DNA of 64,000 bases from Sardina pilchardus (taxonomy: Eukaryota > Chordata > Actinopteri > Clupeiformes > Clupeidae): positions 25,669,055 to 25,733,054 of the forward strand of contig NC_085016.1 in the NCBI RefSeq assembly GCF_963854185.1, written 5' to 3'. Positions 55,101-64,000 of this stretch are shown here, piece by piece (the first letter of the stretch is position 1; every line of letters begins with the position of its first letter). The position numbers were made by a program, and so were the translations under genes. Under the pieces are notes generated by a model. It was not told the DNA's origin and did no database searches. It saw only the letters and a program-made list of their open reading frames with translations.

Positions 55101-56771
55101 TTCTTCTCGCTGAGCAGCAGGTAGGCATCCTGGAACTCGCACTTCTGACCTGTACGGCCACAAATCCAATTAAGTGTGGGTTCACAGAGAACATTGTTGT
55201 CTGGTTCTGGTGCCTAATAGCTGCCATGCATCATCCAGGTGGGTGCTACACATTAGACATGGCTAGTGAGGTTATTTCTTCACTGTGAAGCACCTGGAGT
55301 GTCTAAAAAAGTGCTATATGTGTTGCTGTTGTGGTCTGGTATGAACAGACACTGTAAGCAATGGGGCTTTCTACCCAGAGACAGTCTAACACACTGATTA
55401 CATTATAATGATTTGCAAAGACTTACCAATTCAATTATTTGATTATTATATTTAATCATTAATTGATTATTATATCTAATCACACTATGTATTATTACAC
55501 ATCATTACTATTGAGAAAAGTAGAAATGCTGCCTCTTGAAGCTGCATATCAAATGAAAAACTCTCTGGTCAGACACTGTAATTCTTTGACCTTTTCTACC
55601 ACCACCATGAACACATACATACGCACAAACCTGAACTATCTGAGAAAGCACAAAGGTTAGAGGTCAGAGAAGCATCAATGCCTGACCTTTGGCAGTGTTG
55701 ATGAAGTATGGGGAGATGTAGCCGCGGTCAAACTTCAGCCCCTCGATGATCTCCAGTTCATCGTGAAGCGTCTTGCCATCCTTCACCGTGATGACCCCTT
55801 TACGACCCACCTTCTTCATGGCGTTGGAGATTATGGTTCCCACCTCGCTGTCTCCATTGGCTGAGATGGTTGCAACCTTGAACAAAACATTATACATGAA
55901 ACCTCAACAGTCTTAACGTTCTATTGATACCAAGTTACCTCTTATGAACAAATACGAGTGAAACAAACACACACACACACGAGTATGTGCATACAAAAGT
56001 TGGAAAATGAGACCACTGATTGGATCCACTGTCATATACCTGAGCGATTTCCTCTGGTGTGGTGACTGGTTTGGAGAGCTTCTTCAATTCAGAGATAACA
56101 GTCTCCACTGCATGCATCACCCCACGGCGGATTTCCACAGGATTGGCTCCCTTGCTGATTGTGTCGAAGCCCTCTTTGGCAATGGCGCGAGCCAGAACAG
56201 TGGCGGTTGTCGTGCCATCTCCAGCCTCTTCATTTGTGTTATTAGCCACGTCTTGAACCAGCTTGGCACCAATGTTCTTATATCTGTCCTTCAGGTCAAT
56301 GCTCTTAGCCACTGTCACACCATCCTTGGTGACCTTGAGGCAGAGGTCATACAATGTATGTCAGTTTAACAAAACACACATACTCTATGAATGTAACATA
56401 CATTCAGATAAAAGCAATATTCAGAGAAACAGAATAAATGTCCTACCTTGGGACTTCCCCAACTCTGTTCAATGATGACAGTGCGGCCCTATAGGTAATG
56501 GACAAAATTAAAGCACATTGAATTTCATAAGATAACAACATATTGTGAGAATGTCACTGCCATTACACACACTTTGGACCTTAGCCTTGTAAGTTACCTT
56601 GGGTCCCATGGTAACTGCAACAGCGTCTGCGAGGAGGTCAACCCCCTGAAGCATGAGGGCGCGTGCATCGGCTCCGAATTTTACATCTTTAGCGTAGGCA
56701 CGAGTCAGGTGGGGAGCTAAGGCCCTGCACACGGGTCTGGCTTGTCTCATCAAAGTAGGTAAACGCAGCAT
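52184..56771 (-). CDS. hspd1: 60 kDa heat shock protein, mitochondrial (HSP60)
   Basis: Group I chaperonin of the mitochondrial matrix. It folds imported proteins in an ATP-driven ring with the HSP10 co-chaperonin. Eleven coding exons on the minus strand: 56,771-56,598; 56,488-56,447; 56,333-56,040; 55,876-55,687; 55,149-54,981; 54,771-54,672; 54,077-53,832; 53,337-53,163; 52,883-52,705; 52,354-52,184, plus a probable upstream non-coding exon. The ten listed exons sum to 1,740 nt in phase, 579 aa plus stop, close to the usual 573-575. The N-terminus (MLRLPTLMRQARPVCRALAP...AYAKDVKFG) is a cleavable mitochondrial presequence. The ATP-site motif GDGTTT is at residues 110-115, preceded by the VTMGPKGRTVIIEQSWG equatorial strand. 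AVKAPGFGDNRK is in the apical domain, and the C-terminus is the GGM-repeat tail ending GGGMF. There are no disruptions. The start is fixed by the presequence and by an acceptor (CTCGCAG) 2 nt upstream. Confidence 0.98.
52480..52665 (+). repeat. tRNA-derived SINE fragment in hspd1 intron
   Basis: GTGGGTTTGAGTCCCAGAAG resembles a pol III B box (GGTTCGAATCC). About 130 bp downstream GAAAGTCACTTTAGACAAAA matches the GTCGCTTTGGATAAAAG tail of fish SINEs. It lies between the last two coding exons of hspd1, in antisense. Confidence 0.5.
54141..54347. mobile_element. 207-bp MITE in hspd1 intron
   Basis: AGGGGAGCTACACCAGG and CCTGGTGTAGCTCCCCT are inverted ends. They continue inward through AACTGAAGCGTTCC and CGACGCG on both arms. 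A poly-T tract lies in the middle. No clear TSD seen. Confidence 0.8.
54537..54646. mobile_element. 110-bp hairpin MITE in hspd1 intron
   Basis: TGTTTCAATTAGCATACTTC...TACTTACAA is inverted as TTGTAAGTACAGAAGTATGC...AATTGGAACA. The arms are ~35 bp. It lies about 25 bp downstream of the exon ending at 54,672. A related hairpin is at 15,831-15,912. Confidence 0.8.
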
Positions 56772-56773
56772 TC

Positions 56774-58545
56774 CTGCGAGAAAAATGTAATTTTAGGGAA
56801 CACTGCTGTTTTACCAAATCGGCATTAACCACACAAATCCGTAGCCTGCAGAGTGACGTTGACCAGTGAACAATTTGACCGATCGTTTCTGGTTAATGTA
56901 TAATAAGGAAATCGTGACCTGCCCCTCACGTTAATGTGATTTAAATAAACGTTAGCATAGCCACATGGATGATGTTGCAATGCCAATGGTTAGCCAGATT
57001 AGTTAGCTAGCTAGCGAGCTAAGTTACATCATAACTTACATTCTGTACATTTACAAGAGATTGGCCTGACGACCAAACCCACCTGGACGATACCACGATG
57101 TCATAAAATATTAACTGTATTCAATGTCACAATCAAAAGAGAGAAAACATGCCAAATAGCTTGCATCATTCATTCAAGTTCGTCCTTGCCATCTTCATTC
57201 AAATCTTACAAGGACAGCGCACGTGTTGTAACGTTAGTAGTATAAAAATATGTCCCTCTCTTTGCCAACATAATGCATCGATCTGTCAGCTGAGCAGACG
57301 GCGATATACTTACTATTAATTTATGGTGACAATAAGATGAAGACAGAATCCGTGATCTCTAAGACACTTCTACAGGCAAGTGTGAAATTAAATGGCAATG
57401 AGATCTGCACAGTCTCAGCCCGATTGAGTGCGTAACCTGACGAACCTGACTCACACGTGTTTCTGCATCCGGTCTGTACCGGTTGGCCCCTAAACCTGAA
57501 TAACTTAAACGTCCTTTAGACAATATGTTTTAGTTGTACTTATCAAGTCTTAAAATATTTTCAGTGAAGACTCGTTCAAAAATACAGTAATATTTGCGAC
57601 AAAGTCATGTGTAATGGAGAAAAAGCAACCTATTATTTAACATTTGATGATGTACACATTCGTATACTGGGTTAGGGGTCCGGAGTTCCAGAAACTTCTC
57701 AAATCGCGATTGGACGAAAATGTCATGTGGTTTGTGACAGAGGAAAGAATCTGTCAAACTTCATAATAAAAGTCAGCGCATAGAAATGTGTATGAATCTA
57801 TTTTTTACAGTCTATGGTATGAATGTATGTCTGGGTGCAGTCAACCGGTCACAATAAATAAACATTAGACTTGTTTATGTCCTCTGTATTTCCTCACAAT
57901 TAAAATTCTCTCTGTTTTTTAGATGAACAGGTTGGCTTTGATAGTGTCCAAGTAAAAATAATGTCATACTGATTCGTTATAAACCTTTCTCAAACTATAA
58001 CTAGGAAGATAGAAGGAGTCACGTTTAAGAATGATTGACTTGCAACATGTTTGGTCACCTGAGGAGGGCAGAACATCGCAACAGGATAGGCAAACCAGGC
58101 TTGGAGCTGGAATGGGCCCCAAGGACAGCTGCAAGGACACCACTTCCAAACGGCCTGATGGCGATGGGCTCCCCTCCCCCCAGGGGTTCCTGTTATGAGC
58201 CCCAGTTGCTGTCACGTCAAAAGGAGAAACACGAAGATGAACTCATTGAAATAAATACAATGGGACACTTTGTCTCTCTACTGGACTGATAGTCTATAAT
58301 GGTAATATCTTGAAAATGTGCAGAGGTCTCATGGTATCATGTTCACTAGCCCTGGATGAAATCTTTTTTTGTTATTACTTTTCATGAGACAGGTAGGCCA
58401 ACAAAGGTTACTCGAAATGGTAGAACCATTAGGGTAGAACCGGGTAGAACGCACTTTAAGTAATCGGGTAAATGCAAATGGCACCTCTTGTGGTCGCATG
58501 CAGCATAACCCTTGGAATGTGTCATATCCGGGACAGTTTGGCGAA
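56774..58545. other. hspd1-mob4 intergenic/promoter region
   Basis: Contains the probable hspd1 non-coding exon and promoter (about 57,300-57,700). A relic CACCTGAGGAGGGCAGAAC at 58,056 shares 5'-half sequence with the hammerhead-like relic at 3,493. I searched by eye for the HSPE1 (HSP10) frame on both strands and found none. Confidence 0.5.
57686..57698. promoter_or_regulatory. Heat-shock element and CCAAT box upstream of hspd1
   Basis: TTCCAGAAACTTC holds three perfect alternating nTTCn/nGAAn units at 5-bp spacing (57,686, 57,691, 57,696), a classic HSF1 binding site. An inverted CCAAT (ATTGG) lies at about 57,709-57,713. It sits between the hspd1 coding start (about 0.9 kb away) and mob4, where vertebrates usually have the shared HSPD1/HSPE1 promoter. 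Confidence 0.75.
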
Positions 58546-61533
58546 ATGGTCATGGCCGAGGGTACAGTTGTTCTGAGGAGAAATCGTCCAGGGACCAAGG
58601 CGAAGGTACAATATATGACCTGCAGAGAACTTAAAAGACCGATATTTGTAATGGTCAACATGTACTCATGAACAAGAAAGTGTTTTTCAAGATTTTCATA
58701 GCCGCTTGTGATGATGTCAAGTCTGTTGACTGGTGAATGTGGCCTGCCCTAGCCTGTAAACAGCTAACTGTTAGCTGGTAAACTAAACAAGCATAGTATA
58801 CTAGCGAGCCCCAGTAATAAAGCCACACAATTGTTATCTGATGTTCCGATAACTTTTGCCTTTAACAGTTTGGTTTTAAAACAACGATTGCTGTCAACAA
58901 GATCACTAATCAGTGCTACTTCAACCATGTTAGCAACACGCTAGCTATTCTGTATGCAATTTAACTGAGCAAGTCAGTCTGGTAAGCAGTAGCCTAAGTT
59001 AACGTTAGCCTAGTTCACAGGTTCACAGCATTGTTGGATGTGTGAACATGTTGCCAGTAACCAAAGACTACTTGGTGCTATTATCGGCGGTGAAAATGGC
59101 ATTGTTCTGTTAAGCTTTGTGTTAATAGGTAAAGTGACTTAAGTAGACCACCGACAATCTCTGTAACCATGAGGAAGACAGTGGCACTACTGCATAACCA
59201 ATTGTAATAGATTACTGTTTAGGGTGATCAAGTAATGTTCAACGAGCTGCTTTGTAATTGTTTAATTCTATGCAGAATTTTTACAACTGGCCCGATGAAT
59301 CTTTTGAGGAAATGGACAGCACACTGGCTGTGCAACAGGTGAGGTTTCCTGTTTAACTTTGCTTTGCAGACTTGAAATCATGTAAGTCGGTGCGATGTTT
59401 CGCATGCCTGCTTCATTAAACATCTAGATGTCCAATGACGTGCTGTTGACGTTTGTTTCCAGTACATTCAACAAAATATTCGCTCAGACTGCTCAAACAT
59501 AGAACACATTCTGGAGCCTCCAGAAGGACAGGATGAGGGCGTGTGGAAGTATGAGCATCTGAGGTGAGTGACCTTTCAAACACACCGTTGTTGTCTATTG
59601 TGAATTAAAACGTTTATATGTGCACTGGTCAGGTATAGTGAAGATTAGAAGTTACTCTTTTTTTTAGTGTTACTGTTTTTTCAGTATACAGACCCACCCA
59701 TTGGGAGAGGGTGTATAGACCTCCAGTGTACATAAATCAGAGAAAAAACACCCCTTTTGTTTTTTCTTCTCTTTTAGGCAGTTTTGCCTTGAACTCAATG
59801 GACTTGCTGTCAAACTTCAGGTACCATTCAAAGTTGTCTTGGCCCAGTCACTGTTATGCTTGTGTCTGTCGTGTATTTGTTGGTAAGTGTATGTCTTCTT
59901 TGCTCACAGGGAGAGTGCCATCCAGACACATGTACTCAGATGACTGCCACAGAGCAATGGATATTCCTCTGTGCCGCTCACAAGACGCCCAAAGAGGTGA
60001 GAGGGGCCATTCCCTGAATGAGTTCTAGAAACTTCTCTCAGGGTTGCAAGTTCAGTTGTAGAGCTGACCGAGTATGGCTCTAATAACATTAAGGTTATGG
60101 GTTTATTTCCCAGAAAGCACAGAATGTACATTTCACTTAAAGGTAGGGTAGAAGATCCTAGAAAACGATTCAAGCAAAGCTGCATTTAGAAAATACACAG
60201 GTCAAAAGTCCCAACCCAGACTTCCCCCCAAAGCCACGCCTCCAGGGTACAGGAACGTGCAATGCTTGTTCAGGAGCGGGAGGGAGGAGCAGATCGCAGT
60301 TTGATAGATGCATCAGAATCCAATCATTGTTAACAGTCCGTTCAGTATGATTTGATAGTGTTTTTCCTGGATTGTTCATTCTAGAGGCCACTAAAACTTT
60401 TCATTTTGTGTCAAAACTTTAATTTAATTGGTTGCAATGGGTGTGTGAAGAGAATTTCAAGCAATATGTTAAAAAATGCTCCAGAGAGCATGCTCCAAAG
60501 ATCTCCCACCCATGTCTAGAAGAGATATCTGCTTAAGATAAATACGGTATTATGTTCAGTCAGTATGCTGTAAACAATGATGTTGGTTACACTTTCACAA
60601 ACTTGACTGTCATTTTGAGTGGTTTCTCTCTGTATCTTCAGTGTCCTGCTATTGACTACACTAGACACACCCTGGATGGGGCTGCCTGCCTGCTGAACAG
60701 TAACAAATATTTCCCTAGCAGGTAAGAGCATAATACTGTTTGTTTGTGTGTGTGCAGCAAGGAATGAGATGAATAGATTAAGGTTCTACGGCTGTAGGTA
60801 TACTAACTGGCTGTCACTTCAGTGTTTTGTTGTTCCTTTTACTATTTTCCTTTTCTTAATTTCAAGAATTTTTGCTTGGTACTATGTTTAAAATGATAGT
60901 CAACTGTGTCATGAATAGGCATCTATAATCTCTATTTGCAGAGTGAGTATTAAGGAATCTTCTGTAGCAAAGTTGGGTTCAGTCTGTCGGCGAATCTACA
61001 GGATATTCTCTCATGCCTACTTCCACCACCGCCAGATATTTGATAAATATGAGGTATGCTCATTGAGAGATACAAGCTGTTTTGCATTGGGTCTATACTT
61101 TGATGTCATTTCATGCTATTCAGTTATTAAGTCTGACGTCATAGGCCCAAGGGATTTTTTGTCAAAATATGTTTACTAGCACAACCAGACGTTTTTTGTG
61201 ATCTGTAAACCTTGTCACCATCATCTCTGTTTTAATGAGTGTAAAGCAAAACCGTGATTGTATCATGACCTAATAACCAAATACTGTCTTTAGAAAAATA
61301 TTTTTTTTAAATATAATTTTGTGAAATTGATTCACTGGTTTGAAAGTGATGGTGTTTTTTTTTTTTTTTTTTGTCTCTCTGTGCAGAATGAGACGTTCCT
61401 GTGCCACAGGTTCACACGCTTCGTGATGAAGTACAACCTCATGTCAAAGGACAATCTGATCGTGCCCATCATGGAGGACGAGGAGGACGCGGAGGCCGGA
61501 CAGAGCCCTGGCACTGGAGAGAGTGACGCCTGA
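58546..61533 (+). CDS. mob4: MOB-like protein phocein (MOB4)
   Basis: MOB-family adaptor of the STRIPAK phosphatase/kinase complex, acting in cytoplasm and on membranes. Eight coding exons with GT/AG introns: 58,546-58,605; 59,276-59,338; 59,463-59,563; 59,778-59,820; 59,910-59,996; 60,642-60,721; 60,942-61,053; 61,387-61,533. They sum to 693 nt, 230 aa. The protein begins MVMAEGTVVLRRNRPGTKAK and continues FYNWPDESFEEMDSTLAVQQ, closely following the vertebrate protein. The Mob zinc site shows CHPDTC and a later HAYFHH. The C-terminus (VPIMEDEEDAEAGQSPGTGE...) is acidic and several residues longer than in mammals. The start is fixed by conservation of the N-terminal exon. It lies head to head with hspd1, as in other vertebrates except for the missing HSPE1 between them. 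Confidence 0.97.
60042..60130 (+). repeat. Degenerate tRNA-SINE head in mob4 intron
   Basis: TAGAGCTGACCGAGTATGGC followed by AAGGTTATGGGTTTATTTCC resembles the A- and B-box region of fish tRNA-derived SINEs (GGGTTCGATTCCC). The B box is decayed. Confidence 0.4.
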
Positions 61534-62395
61534 GGAGCTCGAACAGATCCTCGAGACGGACGTGACCAAACACACGTCACACACAAGCAGGAAGCACGCA
61601 TACGCACAAATACACTCACACAAACACACACTCACACTGCCAATGCCAAGTACCTTAGACATGCTCATTCACTTGCTGCTGTTCCATACATCCAAGAATA
61701 GGTCCTTGATGTGAGTTTAGATTACGTCTATTGTGCCAAAACTAGTGTAGACTGTCACTCCATCCTGGATCTTGAAAAGCACACACACATATCTTCTGGG
61801 TTGGTGGCATTGCTACACCCACAGCTTTCATATGTCCATGGGCCAATTGCACTAGCACACCCGCCTAAACCATCTGACTATCTCACTGCCTGCCTTCCAC
61901 CGCATGCTTACTAACATACAGGCTGTTGCACTCCTGCCTGGAATTTGGATCACGTAGACCTTTAAATTCTATATCTGCCAAATGAACACTACCATTACAT
62001 GACCTGTGTGCATGTGGGTGTGTGTGTGATGAATTCTTTACCATGTGGTAAATGGGACAGTTATAATCAGCTGGCTGGTGAGGAGAAACTAAGAAAAAAG
62101 AAAGTGTATGTTAGGTGACACTGTGGGTACTTTGCAGGACAATGCTGTTCTTTAAAGGGAGAATTAAATGCATTTCTCAGTCTTGAGAGAACACTGTATT
62201 TTTCGCTTAGCCATGTCAACATGTTTTTTCAGCTCTATTTTTCCTTTCCATCTCCCCAAGGTCATTTATTTAACTTATTGTTTCTAACAGGGATGAGGAA
62301 TATTGTATATTAATACAGTCCCAGTTTTGTATTGTCATATAACAAAAACATCATTGACATTTATATGTGAAATAAATTACAGTTACTCAGATATG
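61534..62395 (+). other. mob4 3' UTR
   Basis: Downstream of the stop the sequence is non-coding, with CA-rich patches (61,570-61,640). An AATAAA signal lies at 62,371-62,376, giving a 3' UTR of about 0.85 kb. Confidence 0.6.
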
Positions 62396-62588
62396 TGGAT
62401 TGCTTAATTGTTCTAAGATGCTGAAAAACACATTCAGGATTTATTTAGTTAAGTCATTTTAATTTGCCCAACATTTTAATTTGCATGTGTAGTTAACATG
62501 TTAACAATAATTCACATTAACATGTAAACTACATATATAATCAGCACTTGAAAATTGAACAGAAGTATAGAGTAAAATCAATAGCTGA

Positions 62589-63119
62589 CAACTTTATTGG
62601 AACATCATATTCAAACCCTCCAAGAATCTGTTATTCCAAAGCAAGGTGGTAACAAAATAGGTAAAATAAACACTTTAATTTACAAATATGACAACTCTGG
62701 CAAACAAACACTTATCAGTTATGTTCACTTCCCAGTGTCTTGGGACTTCAACCATAGTTAGGCATTGTAGAGGAATAGAGCTCCACCTAGAGGTCGAATC
62801 AGACGGGCTCTTACATGAGGATAGAGCACCACCTACAGATGAGTGTGTTGTGGTAAAAGGCACAGGTGGCTTGACGTTTCGCAGTCGAGAAGTGACTGAC
62901 GTGTATATATAGTACAGTATGTAGTGTGTTATGTGGCATATGGTAGATATGGGAAGAGGGTGAAGAATGAGTAGAGTCGAGTCTCCACTGTCTACATGTA
63001 ACATCAACAGTGGAATTATACAGTACTAAATAGATTCAAGTGACATGGTGTGGCTAAAGGCAGTTGTGCGGAGGAATTGTCAGTTGTACTCAAGTGCGGG
63101 GTGTTCCTTTTTTTCCTGT
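62589..63119 (-). other. Probable 3' UTR of convergent gene
   Basis: AATAAA on the minus strand (TTTATT at 62,589-62,594) lies about 530 bp beyond the stop of the minus-strand exon at 63,120. No coding sequence is seen in between. Confidence 0.45.
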
Positions 63120-63305
63120 TTACTTGAGGGGCTCGGTGGCCTGCTGGGGAGGCAGGTCGGTCAGCTCGGTCAGTTCGGCAGCAGCAGCAGCGGTGGCGAC
63201 GGGGTCCTTGCGCAGGTGGGTGTAGTGGGGGCTGCGGCTGCACCTGCTTTTCAGACTGATGGGGGAGTGAGGATACCCTCGCCTGGTGGAGTGGAACTTC
63301 TGTTC
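63120..63305 (-). CDS. Last coding exon of an unidentified convergent gene
   Basis: A minus-strand frame begins after a plausible acceptor (GGCTCAG) and encodes EQKFHSTRRGYPHSPISLKS, a basic stretch, and HLRKDPVATAAAAAELTELT, ending ...ATEPLK and TAA. It is GC-rich with coding-like codon choice and is followed by a plausible polyadenylation signal. I do not recognise the protein. In mammals the gene tail-to-tail with MOB4 is RFTN2, so an rftn2 3' end is possible on position alone. The long CA/GT tract directly upstream lies in the intron. Confidence 0.4.
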   Translation of the reverse strand, partial: EQKFHSTRRGYPHSPISLKSRCSRSPHYTHLRKDPVATAAAAAELTELTDLPPQQATEPLK

Positions 63306-63316
63306 CTGAGCCAGTT

Positions 63317-64000
<684 letters not shown>

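Overview
The window reads as a teleost fish nuclear genome. The evidence is spliced vertebrate genes with GT/AG introns, four gamma-M type lens crystallin genes (a class expanded in fishes), abundant CA/CT microsatellites, and a very dense load of cut-and-paste DNA transposons plus L2-type LINE debris. I cannot name the species.

Layout. Positions 1-39,900 contain no convincing host gene. They are layered mobile elements, many of which can be bounded by matching terminal inverted repeats (TIRs) and target-site duplications (TSDs). These are: a stack at about 3.1-9.7 kb, where an IS630/Tc1-like transposase gene is split by a hAT element, which is split by a second hAT-like element, which is split by a TA-flanked element; a roughly 10-kb TAA-flanked element with long TIRs (10,429-20,459) enclosing a decayed SWIM/YqaJ nuclease gene, a Ty3/gypsy integrase remnant and a ZBED5-like hAT relic; an L2 LINE split by an AACGTT-rich transposon (about 22-24.9 kb); an almost perfect 354-bp-arm foldback (28,418-29,207); a Merlin (IS1016-type) transposase pseudogene (about 30.3-30.9 kb); a nearly complete piggyBac element with a 472-codon transposase frame (31,987-34,602); and a further hAT (35,622-36,756) related to the first one, which preserves its empty insertion site.

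Positions 40,000-50,200 hold a gamma-crystallin cluster: one gene on the plus strand (40,135-41,158) and three on the minus strand (42,433-43,719; 45,407-46,877; 48,243-50,133). Each has the family's three-exon structure: a tiny first exon, a 243-nt exon for the N-terminal Greek-key domain, and a 270-276-nt exon for the C-terminal domain. Two copies keep all four family tryptophans; the two middle copies have lost the N-terminal pair, and one is very rich in methionine.

Positions 52,184-57,700 hold hspd1 (mitochondrial HSP60, minus strand, 11 coding exons, 579 aa) with an upstream heat-shock element. Positions 58,546-61,533 hold mob4 (phocein, plus strand, 8 coding exons, 230 aa). The pair matches the vertebrate HSPD1-HSPE1-MOB4 neighbourhood, but no HSPE1 coding sequence is visible between them. 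A last coding exon of a convergent, unidentified gene lies at about 63,120-63,305 (minus). The window ends in a run of G.

Overall, a conserved chaperonin/phocein block and a lens crystallin cluster sit beside a transposon graveyard with unusually well-preserved insertion boundaries.
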